Shown here one piece after another: positions 28,467-38,388 of a DNA stretch of 44,579 nt (positions within the stretch are counted from its first letter, which is position 1; each line of letters begins with the position of its first letter). The stretch is from an uncultured Prevotella sp. (GTDB lineage: Bacteria > Bacteroidota > Bacteroidia > Bacteroidales > Bacteroidaceae), in assembly GCA_934254985.1 (NCBI GenBank), contig CAKQMS010000023.1:1-44579 (forward strand). The letters are read 5' to 3'. The position numbers and the translations under genes were made by a program. The notes beneath the pieces are model-generated. The model ran no database searches. It was not told where the DNA came from and saw only the letters and a list, made by a program, of their open reading frames with translations.

Positions 28467-29786
28467 CTAACAGCGAATAGCATTATTAAGCACATTTACC
28501 AAATATCCTTTTGCTCCATACAATGGAACATTAGTGATATTTTCTTGCTCTCTATAATCGCTCATCGAGAAACGAAGACCATGCATGCCAGGATTATTGG
28601 CGAGGATTACTTTCAGAGATTTGGCTTGCAGGTTCTCCTCAGCCTTCACTTCTAAAGGAATGATGTTGGTATCTATTTGGATAACAAAGTCGATTTCTAA
28701 TTGACTGTTCTCCTTGCTATAATAATAGATAGGTATATTACGTAGAGATTCTAACTGACAACAAATAAAGTTCTCCGTAAAGTCACCCTTTCCCGAATTG
28801 TCATTATTAGGCAATAAAAGGAGTGCTGGTGGAGTATTGCTCATTGCACCAAGCAATCCACAATCTAAAAGATACAACTTGAAGGCGCTAATATTTTCAT
28901 GTATCTTCAGAGGCATACCAATGGTTTTTACACGGCTTATTTTATATATAAGTCCAGCATCAATCAGCCATTGAATAGCAAGCTCATAATCCTTTGCTCT
29001 TGCACCTTGTTTTACCACTCCATAGATAAACTTCTTGTTCTCTTTAGCCAACTGCGATGGAATGGAGTTCCACACTTGGTTAATCCTAATCACCTGCTCG
29101 TCGGGAGCATGCTTAGAAATATCTTTTTCGTAGGCGTGTAGGATTTCTTTCTGCACTTCTCTTACCGCATTAGCATCATTAGTATCTATGAATTTCTTTA
29201 CAGCTTCAGGCATTCCTCCTACTAAATAATATTCACGCAGATGCTGAATATAAAGTGTGCGCAGAGAGTTTACTACATCCCACATACCTGATTGTAGTAA
29301 ATCTGCTCGCTGTTTAAAACCACGTGCCAGCAAGAACTCTTCGTATGTCATAGGAAACATTTCCAAGGTATTCACTTTACCTACAGGATATGATTCGCCT
29401 TGATGGAGAGTGAGTCCAAGCAAAGATCCTGCTACTGCTACATGATATTCACAGGCATCCTCACAAAAATATTTCAACGAAGCTAAACCACGATGCAACT
29501 CTTGAATCTCATCCATTATAATAAGAGTTTTACCAGCCTGTATGTTAACTCCTGTAATAGCACCTATGGTTAGGAGAATTCGCTCGATATTGTAGTCAGT
29601 GGCAAATAAATCCTTGACCATGGCATTATTGTCACAGTTGATATAAGCAACGTTTTCAAACTCCCGTTGCCCAAATTCTTTTAGTATATAAGTCTTGCCG
29701 ACCTGTCGGGCTCCAAGCAAAATAAGAGGCTTCCTATCTTCTCTATTTTTCCAAGCAATTAGGTCTTGCATTATGAATCTTTCCAT
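28467..29786 (-). CDS. AAA family ATPase with DUF4143 domain
   Basis: A 439-residue protein of the AAA_14/DUF4143 kind. Walker A is GARQVGKT near residue 25, Walker B is TLIIMDEIQE near 90, and the sensor region AVAGSLLGL follows. The C-terminal DUF4143 part (about 200-400) has the restriction-endonuclease-like ENFICCQL..YYYSKENSQLEIDFVIQ..IPLEVKA pattern, with D and ExK residues of a PD-(D/E)XK-like core. The family is widespread in anaerobes and often multicopy; its function is not established. It stands alone behind a good promoter with direct repeats upstream. Confidence 0.9.
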   Translation of the reverse strand: MERFIMQDLIAWKNREDRKPLILLGARQVGKTYILKEFGQREFENVAYINCDNNAMVKDLFATDYNIERILLTIGAITGVNIQAGKTLIIMDEIQELHRGLASLKYFCEDACEYHVAVAGSLLGLTLHQGESYPVGKVNTLEMFPMTYEEFLLARGFKQRADLLQSGMWDVVNSLRTLYIQHLREYYLVGGMPEAVKKFIDTNDANAVREVQKEILHAYEKDISKHAPDEQVIRINQVWNSIPSQLAKENKKFIYGVVKQGARAKDYELAIQWLIDAGLIYKISRVKTIGMPLKIHENISAFKLYLLDCGLLGAMSNTPPALLLLPNNDNSGKGDFTENFICCQLESLRNIPIYYYSKENSQLEIDFVIQIDTNIIPLEVKAEENLQAKSLKVILANNPGMHGLRFSMSDYREQENITNVPLYGAKGYLVNVLNNAIRC

Positions 29787-29805
29787 AATAATGCTCTTTT
29801 TGCTG

Positions 29806-29836
29806 CAAATATACTGATAATTAGTGAAATAGCAAA
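29806..29836 (-). promoter_or_regulatory. Promoter of the AAA/DUF4143 gene
   Basis: On the minus strand TTTG (29836-29833) is followed after 19 bases by TATATTTG (29813-29806). Both elements match the Bacteroidetes -33/-7 consensus with proper spacing, 20 bp before the ATG. Confidence 0.8.
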
Positions 29837-29843
29837 GCCTTTA

Positions 29844-29935
29844 ACATTTTTATGAGGGACTTTTTGCTGTATCGCTACATTTTTATGAGGGACTTTTTGC
29901 TGTATTACTAAACTTTTATGAGGAACTTTTGTTTG
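29844..29935. repeat. Three direct repeats upstream of the AAA/DUF4143 promoter
   Basis: A 29-base unit (core TTTTTATGAGGGACTTTTTG, then CTGTAT) at 29844-29872 recurs identically at 29877-29905. A degenerate third copy (ACTTTTATGAGGAACTTTT) starts at about 29912. The period is 33 bp, close to three helical turns, and the array begins 8 bp from the -33 element. Confidence 0.85.
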
Positions 29936-29944
29936 ATATAAACG

Positions 29945-29978
29945 AAAAAAGGTAGAACTTGATGAGAGTTCTACCTTT
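29945..29978 (-). terminator. Terminator of the alpha-galactosidase transcript
   Basis: AAAGGTAGAACT / AGTTCTACCTTT, a 12-bp perfect stem with a 7-base loop. On the minus strand it runs into a T tract (complement of 29945-29950). It ends the polysaccharide locus. Confidence 0.88.
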
Positions 29979-30029
29979 ATTCGTTTTGTATGCTTTGTAT
30001 ATTTTGTATACTTGTAATGCTTAAAAGCT

Positions 30030-32171
30030 TTATTTCATGCTAACCTTAAAGATTTTGCTTGCAAGCTTTGACTCTGTAAACATAGGCAAACCTATTGTCA
30101 TGAGGTAATTGCCGGAATATTCCTTAACTTCGCCCTGTGAGCCATCCATGCGGTTGATTTCTTCCACCTTGTAGGTTGCCGAAGCATTCAGTCCTTGCAT
30201 AACTACGTTGTATAGCTTCTCAGCAAATCGTGGATAGATATCGAAAGCAAAGACTACAGCTTCTTTCTTGTCTTTTGTTACATACATTGTTGCTGCATGA
30301 TTGCCCTCATAAGGTGAAACCAAACGATATTGGTCACCATCAAGAATAGCTGGTTTCAGGCTGTTGTATTCCTTAATAGATCGCTGGCAATATTTCAGTT
30401 CGTCGGCAGAAATATCATGTAGGTTTATGTCGAAACCGAGTTTACCCATCATGGCAACATTAACCTTGTACTTTATGCCAGCATCCTTGTTCCATGTTGT
30501 AACGTGTGCGCATTGCACCTTGGTTGGGAATACCTGTGAATAACCCCATTGTATGAAGAGACGCTCTGTAGGGTCTGTGTTATCGCTTGGCCACATCTCC
30601 TGGAAGTATTTCAGTCCCTCGTAGTCGGTACGTCCGCCACCACCAGAGCAAAGCATCATTGGCAGTTCTGGATATTTAGCCTTTATGCGGTTCAACACCT
30701 TGTATAGTCCACGCACATAGTCGATATACAGTCTGCTCTGCTCATTCTTCTCGTAGGCAGAATAGATGTTTGTGATAGGGCTGTTGCAATCCCACTTAAA
30801 GTAGGCAATGCCAGGATATTTGGTGAGCAGTCCGTCTACTATGCCATAAACATAATCTTGCACCTTAGGATTACTAAGGTCTAAAACCATCTGATTACGG
30901 AAGTAATACTCCTTGCGGTTAGGATATCTAATCACCCAATCTTTATGCTTCTCATAGAGTTCCGACTTTGGATTCACCATCTCTGGTTCTATCCACAATC
31001 CAAACTTCACACCCTGTTTCTTTGCTTCCTCTGTAAGCTTGCCAATGCCATTAGGCAGTTTGTTGGCAGTCTCTTGCCAATCGCCCAAGCCTTGAGTGTC
31101 GCTATGTCGTGGATATTTGTTACCAAACCATCCATCGTCGAGCAAGAACATATCTACGCCTAAGTTCTTAGCGTCAGCAATAAGGTTTACGAGCTTATCC
31201 TCATTAAAGTCGAAGTAAGTAGCCTCCCAGTTGTTGAGCAGCGTGTTGCGTTCGCCCTTACCATTCTTTATCTGATAGTTGCGTGCCCAGTCGTGCAAGT
31301 TTCTGCTTGCATAGCCAGTACCCTTGTTGCTAAGAGTGAAGATAAACTCAGGAGTCTTGAAGCTCTCACCTTTCTTTATAGCATATTGCGAAGCATAAGG
31401 GTTGATGCCACTTATTATGCGCAGATAGCCTTTGTTGTCAACCTCGAAAGTAAAACGGAAGTTGCCCGTCCAAGCCAATGTTCCCACCAACACTTTGCCT
31501 GCATTCTCAGTAGCTTCGTTGTTGAATGATAGTTGGAAGAAAGGCGATGTAAACATGTTGGCACGTGTACCCAACTTGGTGTCTATCACCTTTTTGCCGA
31601 AATGAAGCTCTTGAGTAGACTTGCGCACTTCGCTTGCCCAGTCGCCATCATACTGTGTGAGGAAATATTTAGGTTGATAGAAGTTGAGCATGCACGACGC
31701 ATATTTCTCCAATACTATGTTTCCTTTCTCACCATTTTTAATCTCCGACCATGCCTTATACACGTTTTCTTTGCCAAAAGCAGCATAGTGAAGCGCAACC
31801 TCTGATGAATATACAGGATCAGAAAGATAGATAACTGTTTCCTTGCAACCATCGTGAGTTATTGTCTCATGGCGCTTATATTCCAACAAAGTAGATGTGT
31901 TGCCATCGGTATGGTTGATATGTAGTGCAGGCTCAAAATAGTCTTCCATACCATGAGTAATATACGCCTCTTTGCCCAAAGGAAGGTTGGCATAGTCACT
32001 CTCGTTGAGAAGTTTCTCGCCGAAGTAGCTTTGGTATAGTCGGCCATCATCGCCAACAGTAAATACCAAACTTGTGTTGTCGGTAGCTACAACAATCTGC
32101 TGATTAGCAAAAGCCATCCCTGCTGATGCCAGCATGAATAGCGTTAAGAATTGTTTTTTAAAAATCTTCAT
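30030..32171 (-). CDS. GH36 alpha-galactosidase
   Basis: A 713-residue exported glycosidase that removes terminal alpha-1,6-galactose from oligosaccharides. The signal peptide is MKIFKKQFLTLFMLASAGMAFA. A beta-sandwich N-domain (about 25-285) precedes the TIM barrel with LLDDGWFG, LWIEPEMVN, the nucleophile Asp461 in YFKWDCN and the acid/base Asp530 in MWPSDNTDP. A C-terminal beta-domain closes it. All GH36 landmarks are intact. It lies 42 bp behind the acetylesterase gene and is probably co-transcribed with it; a terminator follows. Confidence 0.93.
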   Translation of the reverse strand: MKIFKKQFLTLFMLASAGMAFANQQIVVATDNTSLVFTVGDDGRLYQSYFGEKLLNESDYANLPLGKEAYITHGMEDYFEPALHINHTDGNTSTLLEYKRHETITHDGCKETVIYLSDPVYSSEVALHYAAFGKENVYKAWSEIKNGEKGNIVLEKYASCMLNFYQPKYFLTQYDGDWASEVRKSTQELHFGKKVIDTKLGTRANMFTSPFFQLSFNNEATENAGKVLVGTLAWTGNFRFTFEVDNKGYLRIISGINPYASQYAIKKGESFKTPEFIFTLSNKGTGYASRNLHDWARNYQIKNGKGERNTLLNNWEATYFDFNEDKLVNLIADAKNLGVDMFLLDDGWFGNKYPRHSDTQGLGDWQETANKLPNGIGKLTEEAKKQGVKFGLWIEPEMVNPKSELYEKHKDWVIRYPNRKEYYFRNQMVLDLSNPKVQDYVYGIVDGLLTKYPGIAYFKWDCNSPITNIYSAYEKNEQSRLYIDYVRGLYKVLNRIKAKYPELPMMLCSGGGGRTDYEGLKYFQEMWPSDNTDPTERLFIQWGYSQVFPTKVQCAHVTTWNKDAGIKYKVNVAMMGKLGFDINLHDISADELKYCQRSIKEYNSLKPAILDGDQYRLVSPYEGNHAATMYVTKDKKEAVVFAFDIYPRFAEKLYNVVMQGLNASATYKVEEINRMDGSQGEVKEYSGNYLMTIGLPMFTESKLASKIFKVSMK

Positions 32172-32213
32172 AGCTTTTATTTTTAGTTATTATTATTTCT
32201 ACATGTCGAAAGA

Positions 32214-34178
32214 CTATTTTTCAACAGAGAAAGGTGCGATAGGTAACCCGGTCTCTCCTCTAAGATTGCCATTAGGATAATCTGCCCAATTATATTTTAT
32301 TGCAGTTATCACTTCGTCGCTATTTATCTTTATGATGTTTTTGTTGTTTACAATAATAGCGCTTGGGTGTTTCCATTCACCATTTTCGTTTCTCACGATG
32401 AAGCCTGTAGGAGTGTTGCCATCAGTATGAATGTTGCCATCAAACTGCAATGTGGCATTATTTCCCATTATCTCATGCTTTATCATTTGTGGAGCCTTGT
32501 CCACAATATCTTTCTTACCATAAGAATTATGCAAGGCAATGAGAGACAATCTTCTTGCAACCTCTTGCTTGTTCTTTGGATGAATGTCGTTAGGGTTGCC
32601 AACATCTATTGCCACAGCCATAGCAGTATTGTTAAGACTTAGAGCCTCTGTTTGTGCCTGTCGTAATGCAGCCCATTCCGATTTAGGCTGTATCTCTTGC
32701 GGTTGCAGATAAGCAGCCAATTGTACGAAGTAGAAAGGCAATTCTTTGTTTTTCCACAATGTGCGCCAATCTGTTATCAGGCGTTTGAAGAGTGGGGCAT
32801 ATTGAGCAGCACGTCCTACGTTTGCACATCCTTGATACCACAGCACACCTTTTATAGGTAATTTGTGAAGCGGATGGAGCATCGCATTATAGAGAACAGT
32901 TGGAAAGCTTGAACTTTGTGGCGATATCGGTTTACGTGGCAATTTACTGAAGTCGCCAGCCACTCGGTATTTCCAGTTGCCGCATAGCGATATCTTCTTA
33001 TCACCCTGTTGTGCATATATGCTGTCAGTTTCGCCATATATTCCACCACCACCTTCATAGTCAGTGACCCTGACTGTGATTACAGCTTCGCCAGCCTTCA
33101 CAAGATGTGCAGGCACCGTATACGAGCGATAAACATTATATCCAGAGCCTTCTGCTATCTTTTCGCCGTTGAAATATGTGACGTCTTCATCATCAATCAT
33201 TCCCAAGTGTAGGCTTATAGGCTTTCCTACCCATTCGCTTGGTATGTTTATGCGCTGTTGCATATAAACGATACCATTGAAATCTGGCAATACCGATTGT
33301 TCCCATAGTTCTGGTATAGGCATTGACGGTAACGACTCGTTGTAGCGTGAGCAATCGAATTCGCTGCCCATAGCCTTTGCCTGTTCTGTCCAAAGTCTTG
33401 CAGAGTGTTCATAATCAGAGTTTATCTTCTCAGCATTGAAATTGTTAGCAGAGAGCAACTTCGTTTCTGTCTCAAATCCCGCAACAGACGCCACGCCATT
33501 ATAGCTTGTCCATGCTTCTGCAGGAGTTCCTCCCCATGTGCAGTCTATCACTCCAACATGCACTCCGAGCTTTGCCGACATCTCGCGAGCATAGAAGTAG
33601 GCTATGGAAGAAAAGTTTTCAACGGTCGTTGGTGAGCAACTTCTCCATCCTCCCATATTAACCTCGGTATCTTCTGCAGGGCTATATCCTATCTGCTTTT
33701 TTATTTGCAGCATGCGTATCTCAGGATGATGTGCATTGGCGATTTCCTCTTTATAGTTCATCACCTTTCCCCATCCGCCTACAGGCATTTCCATGTTTGA
33801 TTGTCCTGAGCAAAGCCATACTTCGCCAGAATAAACGTCATGCAGAGTTAGCTTATCTCCATCATCAAAGGTTATGGTATATGGTCCACCAGCACGAGGT
33901 GTATTAATATATGTGCAAAAAGTTCCATCGTTGTTGGTTTTTGCGGTAATAGTTTTTTCATTCCATGATGGTGTTATCTTTACCATCTGTCCTGAAGCCT
34001 TACCCGCAATTTCCCATTTGCCTTTCTGCTGCACCACCATACTGTCTGTGACAAAGTGGGGCAACACAACCTTTGCTTGACAATGTGTAGCATCCAATGC
34101 CGACCATCCTAACATGATAGGTAAGCATGCCAAGAGTGGTCTGATACTACAAATACTCGTTTTACTCTTTTTATTCAT
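32214..34178 (-). CDS. Sialate O-acetylesterase-like SGNH hydrolase
   Basis: A 654-residue exported esterase of the sialate O-acetylesterase (DUF303) kind. After a signal-like N-terminus comes a beta-domain (VVLPHFVTDSMVVQQ), then the SGNH core with the nucleophile Ser127 in WLCSGQSNMEMP, the GGTPAEAW block, and a C-terminal DIHPKN segment carrying Asp and His. An inserted beta-sandwich (about 300-400) splits the hydrolase domain, as in the family. Inside a polysaccharide locus such enzymes usually deacetylate plant or host glycans; sialic acid itself is not implied. It has its own promoter. Confidence 0.88.
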   Translation of the reverse strand: MNKKSKTSICSIRPLLACLPIMLGWSALDATHCQAKVVLPHFVTDSMVVQQKGKWEIAGKASGQMVKITPSWNEKTITAKTNNDGTFCTYINTPRAGGPYTITFDDGDKLTLHDVYSGEVWLCSGQSNMEMPVGGWGKVMNYKEEIANAHHPEIRMLQIKKQIGYSPAEDTEVNMGGWRSCSPTTVENFSSIAYFYAREMSAKLGVHVGVIDCTWGGTPAEAWTSYNGVASVAGFETETKLLSANNFNAEKINSDYEHSARLWTEQAKAMGSEFDCSRYNESLPSMPIPELWEQSVLPDFNGIVYMQQRINIPSEWVGKPISLHLGMIDDEDVTYFNGEKIAEGSGYNVYRSYTVPAHLVKAGEAVITVRVTDYEGGGGIYGETDSIYAQQGDKKISLCGNWKYRVAGDFSKLPRKPISPQSSSFPTVLYNAMLHPLHKLPIKGVLWYQGCANVGRAAQYAPLFKRLITDWRTLWKNKELPFYFVQLAAYLQPQEIQPKSEWAALRQAQTEALSLNNTAMAVAIDVGNPNDIHPKNKQEVARRLSLIALHNSYGKKDIVDKAPQMIKHEIMGNNATLQFDGNIHTDGNTPTGFIVRNENGEWKHPSAIIVNNKNIIKINSDEVITAIKYNWADYPNGNLRGETGLPIAPFSVEK

Positions 34179-34201
34179 AGATTAATTGTTGTTTAGTACT
34201 G

Positions 34202-34209
34202 CAAAATTA
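34202..34209 (-). promoter_or_regulatory. Promoter -7 box of the esterase-GH36 transcript
   Basis: TAATTTTG on the minus strand (34209-34202) fits TAnnTTTG, 24 bp before the ATG at 34178. It separates this pair from the HTCS gene upstream. Confidence 0.6.
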
Positions 34210-34330
34210 CACCTTTTATATTATTGAAAGAACAACAGAATCTTCAAAAAATATAAATTTTATGCTAAATTGCAGTAATATGCCCAATTTAATTAAACAA
34301 ATGTCTCTATGTCTGCACAACCAGCATTGT

Positions 34331-37300
34331 CTATTGCTGCTTTTGGCGGTTTTGTCTTTCAAAGTCTTTAGGGCTGATGCCAAACTGTGCGAAGAATATC
34401 TTGCTGAAATATGATGGCGAAGATATACCCACCATAAAGCAGATGTCACCAATGAGATATTTGCCCTCTTGGATTAGCTCTGCCGCCTTTTTCAGTTTTA
34501 CTGTTCGTATAAGCTCACTTGGCGACATGTTGAACACCACCTTTATTTTTCTTAGTAAGCTTGAATGACTCATACACAATAGGCTTGCCATGGTTTCCAC
34601 GTTAAAGTCTTCTTCGCCTACATGCTCTTCGATAATCTTTGTCACATTGTGCATAAACTCCTCGTCAGCCTTTGGCATGTGCATGTTGTCTACGGTGAAG
34701 AATGGCTTCTTTTGGAATGATTCTCGTTCGCGACGTCGATTATCCAACAGCGACTGTATGAGCTGGCGGAAATACTTTATTGAGAAAGGCTTCTCTATAT
34801 ATGCCTCGGCTCCAAGCTTCAAACCGTTAATCTTGCTTTCAAGGTCGTTCTTGGCAGTAATGAAGACAAATGGTATATGCGATAGATTCAAGTCTGTCTT
34901 CACCGTTTTGCAAAGGTCAAAACCATTCATCTCAGGCATCATCACGTCTGAAACTATGATGTCAATCCTGCTTGCTTCCAACTTTGCTATTGCCTCCTTG
35001 CCGTTGCATGCTGTCTCTACAGTAAACGATTGACTTATTTGGTCGGCGAGGAATTTGCGCATACTATCGTTGTCTTCTACTATAAGTACCGCATAGCCAC
35101 TTGCTCCCTCCTTTATTTGGTTGGAGTCTTCTTCAAGCACATAGTCGGGCGATTCCAATGTCTGCATGTTGTTTTGTTCAATACCCTCTTTGTTGATAGG
35201 TATTTTCACCACAAACGTGTTCTCGTTCTTATCATCTTCTTCGAGCATCAATATGCCACCAAGCAGTTGTGCCAATGATAGCGACAAAGGCAAACCAATG
35301 CCAACACCATTCTCTCCATTATTCGATTTGTCAATCTGATAGAAAGGTTCGAAGATACGCTTTTTCTCTTCTTTGCTTATCTTGTCGCTATCGCTGGTCA
35401 CGCTCACCATAAAGCAAGCGTTGTCAGTGCTTAGCTTAATGCTTATCTTGTGGCGTGCATATTTTAATGCATTATTTAGCAAGTTGCTCAGAATCTTTGT
35501 CACAGCCTCTTTGTCTGTTGAGGCTATTATCTGTTCTTTCTCGCAGATATCCTTTTCTAATGTTTTACCACGCAAAATGATTGTAGGTTCAAAGCGGTCA
35601 ATGGTTTCGTTTACCAAAGCCACGATGTCTACATTCTCATATTTCAAAGTCAATCTGTTAGAACCCAACTTCTGGAAGTCAAGTAGCTGACCTGTAAGAT
35701 TAAGCAGTCGCTTGGTGTTCTGACGCATAATCTTCAGATAGTTAGCTATAGTCTTGTTCTTTGTTCCAATCTCTTCGATAGCCTCTAATGGTGCATCTAT
35801 CAATGTTAGAGGAGTGCGTATCTCGTGAGCCACTTCGGTGAAGAAGTTTACCTTGTTTTGATATAGCTCTTTCTCTTTGTTGATAGTGAAGAGTCGCTGC
35901 CTTTCCTTTAGTTGTTTCTCTTTATGTCCACGATACCAGCGGAACCAATAAGCTATGGCTATTAATAATAATAAGGTGTAAGCCATATATGCCCATGCCG
36001 ACTGCCACCAAGGAGGAGTTATCACAATCTCCAATTCCTTTTCAGCAGTCTGCCCATGGTTTTCCACTTTCACACATAGCTTATAGTTACCAGGAGGAAG
36101 ATTAGCAAACGAAAGTTTGTTGTCGCTCATTCTCATCCACTCCTTGTTCACAGGTTTCAGTTTGTAGCTATATGTACCATTGCCGCCAACGCTAAAGTCG
36201 GGCGATACCACATTCACAGAAAACGAAGCCTTGTCGTAAGGTAGTTCCAACTTCTCAGTAAACATTATGTTGCGTTCCAAAAGCGATCCCTCCGAGCTTG
36301 TTGTCATCTCCTTGTCATACACCATTAGCTGAGTGATGTATATAGACAGTGGAGTAGCATAAGCCGATTCTAATTCAGGATCGAAAACCACAATGCCACC
36401 TATGCCACCAAAATAAAACAAGCCATCGTTGCCCTTTATGGCAGAATTGTAGTTAAACTGATTGCTTGGCAAACCATCTTTGGCAGTAAAGAGCTTCACC
36501 GCCTTACGTTCCGGATTGAATTTCACCAAACCTTTGTTTGTTCCAAACCATAGATTTCCATGACGATCTTCCAATATGTTGTACACCACATCGTCTGGCA
36601 GTCCTTCAGCTATGCCAAATGTAGTGAATCTATCTTCTTCTTTGTCGTAGCGACTTATGCCTCCACGGTCTGTCGATACCCATATGTTGCCACGGCTATC
36701 TTCCATAAATGCGCTAATGCTGTTAGAGCGTAGTCCGCTTTGAGAATTGTCGCCATGGATATAGCTTTTGAATTTACCTGTAGATGGAGTATATTTCCAT
36801 ATACCATTACCCATGGTAGCAATCCATATTGTACCATCGTGAGCTTCGAAGATATTGAAAATCCAGTTAAATCCAGTTTCGTTTACTCTCACAAACTCTT
36901 TCTTTCCTGCATCTCTACGATAGAAAGCGTAGCCTAAGCCTACCCATTCGTTGCCACGACTATCTCTCAGATATGAGTAAACGCTATTGTCTGATTCTGC
37001 TATATTGAGCATAGAATGCTCTTTTCCTTCATCATCGATTTCTATTAGTCCTCCACGCGAGAAACCTGCATACACGTTGCCTCTATACGAATTGAGCATA
37101 AGCACCGTGTTTGAAGGATATTTGTTGTTAGGAACCTTTGTTATAACACCAGTTTGTGGATTCAATTTAAACAAGCCATCATCTTCTGTTCCTATCCATA
37201 TACTATTATCGCGAGCTTGTGTTAGTCCGTTTACCACTCTTCCTGCCAGTCCAGACCATAGACCATAGGCTTGAAAGCCAAACTTCTTTCGAGTCATATA

Positions 37301-38308
37301 GTCAGCACCGCCATACGATGTTCCGAGCCATGCATCTCCATTTCTACTTTTGTATATGCAATATATTATATCGTCAGAAAGACTAAAATTATTTAGAGGT
37401 TCCTGATGTAGTAACCTTTCATTGCCAGTTTGCTTATTGATGATGTATAGTCCATGTTGTGTACCTATCCATATCTCGTCGTCAAAACACTCTAAGCTAC
37501 GTAGATATATCTTACCTTCGCCCGAGAAGTTTATTTTCTTAAATTCATTGTTGGTAGTAGAGTAGCGATATAGGTAGCCATTGCTTGATGCAAATATCAA
37601 TGTGCCGTCTACATCTTCGGTAGCGAGGGCAAAATATTTGCCATCAAGAGTTTCTCCATTCTTTGCTATCACCTTATCGAAGCGGTCGGTATGCTTGTTG
37701 TATTTATAAATACCTTTTTCTGTTGTCACCACCCAAGCATAGCCATTCTTATCAACGCAGAGGTTAGCCGGAAACTTCTCCTTAAAACTTCCGTTGTTTG
37801 GCAATACAGAGTAATAGGTAACATCATTATTATGATATCTAAACACTCCCACATCAGGAAGCAAAGCCCATACGTTACCTTTGCCGTCGCCTGCAATTGC
37901 CTGTATCCAGTTGTTGGCATATTCGCCAGTCTTTTTATCTTTGACATCCATGAAGCTGAAACGGTCGGTCACAGGATTGTATCTATAGATACCGCGGTCT
38001 GTGCCAACCCAAAGATTCTTATACTTGTCTTCGTAAAGGGCATTGATATTATCGTTGCCTTGCATCTTTTCATAGTCATAGCATCTTAATCTTCGTGTGC
38101 CAATACCGTCAAAACGGTGCAAGCCATTCTTTGTACCAAGCCAAATAAAGCCATAGCTGTCTTCTGTGATACATTTCACGTTGCTCGACGACAGTCCTAC
38201 ATTATAGTTCACATGGCGAAACGAATAATGTCTAACGTCGGAAGCCGACATCGAAGAAATATTCATGAAGACGGCAATTATTGCCAAGAGAAATAGTTTC
38301 AGTTTCAT
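34331..38308 (-). CDS. Hybrid two-component system sensor/regulator (HTCS)
   Basis: A 1325-residue one-protein signalling system that typically senses an oligosaccharide in the periplasm and activates its polysaccharide locus. In order: signal peptide; many beta-propeller repeats of the reg_prop type (IWLGTKNGLHRFD, NLWVGTDRGIYRYN and so on, to about 640); a Y_Y_Y domain; a membrane span at about 765-787; HisKA with the phospho-His in VAHEIRTPL near 825; HATPase with GVGIGLPLSL; receiver domain with the phospho-Asp in SDVMMPEMNG near 1118; and an AraC-type HTH (about 1225-1325). All key residues are present. Its place inside the locus suggests it controls these genes. Confidence 0.96.
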   Translation of the reverse strand: MKLKLFLLAIIAVFMNISSMSASDVRHYSFRHVNYNVGLSSSNVKCITEDSYGFIWLGTKNGLHRFDGIGTRRLRCYDYEKMQGNDNINALYEDKYKNLWVGTDRGIYRYNPVTDRFSFMDVKDKKTGEYANNWIQAIAGDGKGNVWALLPDVGVFRYHNNDVTYYSVLPNNGSFKEKFPANLCVDKNGYAWVVTTEKGIYKYNKHTDRFDKVIAKNGETLDGKYFALATEDVDGTLIFASSNGYLYRYSTTNNEFKKINFSGEGKIYLRSLECFDDEIWIGTQHGLYIINKQTGNERLLHQEPLNNFSLSDDIIYCIYKSRNGDAWLGTSYGGADYMTRKKFGFQAYGLWSGLAGRVVNGLTQARDNSIWIGTEDDGLFKLNPQTGVITKVPNNKYPSNTVLMLNSYRGNVYAGFSRGGLIEIDDEGKEHSMLNIAESDNSVYSYLRDSRGNEWVGLGYAFYRRDAGKKEFVRVNETGFNWIFNIFEAHDGTIWIATMGNGIWKYTPSTGKFKSYIHGDNSQSGLRSNSISAFMEDSRGNIWVSTDRGGISRYDKEEDRFTTFGIAEGLPDDVVYNILEDRHGNLWFGTNKGLVKFNPERKAVKLFTAKDGLPSNQFNYNSAIKGNDGLFYFGGIGGIVVFDPELESAYATPLSIYITQLMVYDKEMTTSSEGSLLERNIMFTEKLELPYDKASFSVNVVSPDFSVGGNGTYSYKLKPVNKEWMRMSDNKLSFANLPPGNYKLCVKVENHGQTAEKELEIVITPPWWQSAWAYMAYTLLLLIAIAYWFRWYRGHKEKQLKERQRLFTINKEKELYQNKVNFFTEVAHEIRTPLTLIDAPLEAIEEIGTKNKTIANYLKIMRQNTKRLLNLTGQLLDFQKLGSNRLTLKYENVDIVALVNETIDRFEPTIILRGKTLEKDICEKEQIIASTDKEAVTKILSNLLNNALKYARHKISIKLSTDNACFMVSVTSDSDKISKEEKKRIFEPFYQIDKSNNGENGVGIGLPLSLSLAQLLGGILMLEEDDKNENTFVVKIPINKEGIEQNNMQTLESPDYVLEEDSNQIKEGASGYAVLIVEDNDSMRKFLADQISQSFTVETACNGKEAIAKLEASRIDIIVSDVMMPEMNGFDLCKTVKTDLNLSHIPFVFITAKNDLESKINGLKLGAEAYIEKPFSIKYFRQLIQSLLDNRRRERESFQKKPFFTVDNMHMPKADEEFMHNVTKIIEEHVGEEDFNVETMASLLCMSHSSLLRKIKVVFNMSPSELIRTVKLKKAAELIQEGKYLIGDICFMVGISSPSYFSKIFFAQFGISPKDFERQNRQKQQ

Positions 38309-38329
38309 ATGCTGATATTATTTTTAATA

Positions 38330-38358
38330 CCCGCCAGCAGCTCTTGGCTGTGGGTGGG
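38330..38358 (-). other. G/C-rich hairpin between the glycosidase and HTCS genes
   Basis: CCCGCCAGCAGC / GCTGTGGGTGGG pairs over 12 positions with one mismatch and a 5-base loop. There is no T run on either strand. It may be a partial terminator or a stabilising 3' hairpin that lowers HTCS expression relative to the genes upstream. Confidence 0.55.
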
Positions 38359-38388
38359 AATGATGGATATCCTTTATTAAACCATGTG

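Noticed and set aside
29844..29935. CRISPR array
   Set aside because: Only three units, 4-6 bp between copies instead of 30-bp unique spacers, and no cas genes; the pattern fits operator-like repeats.
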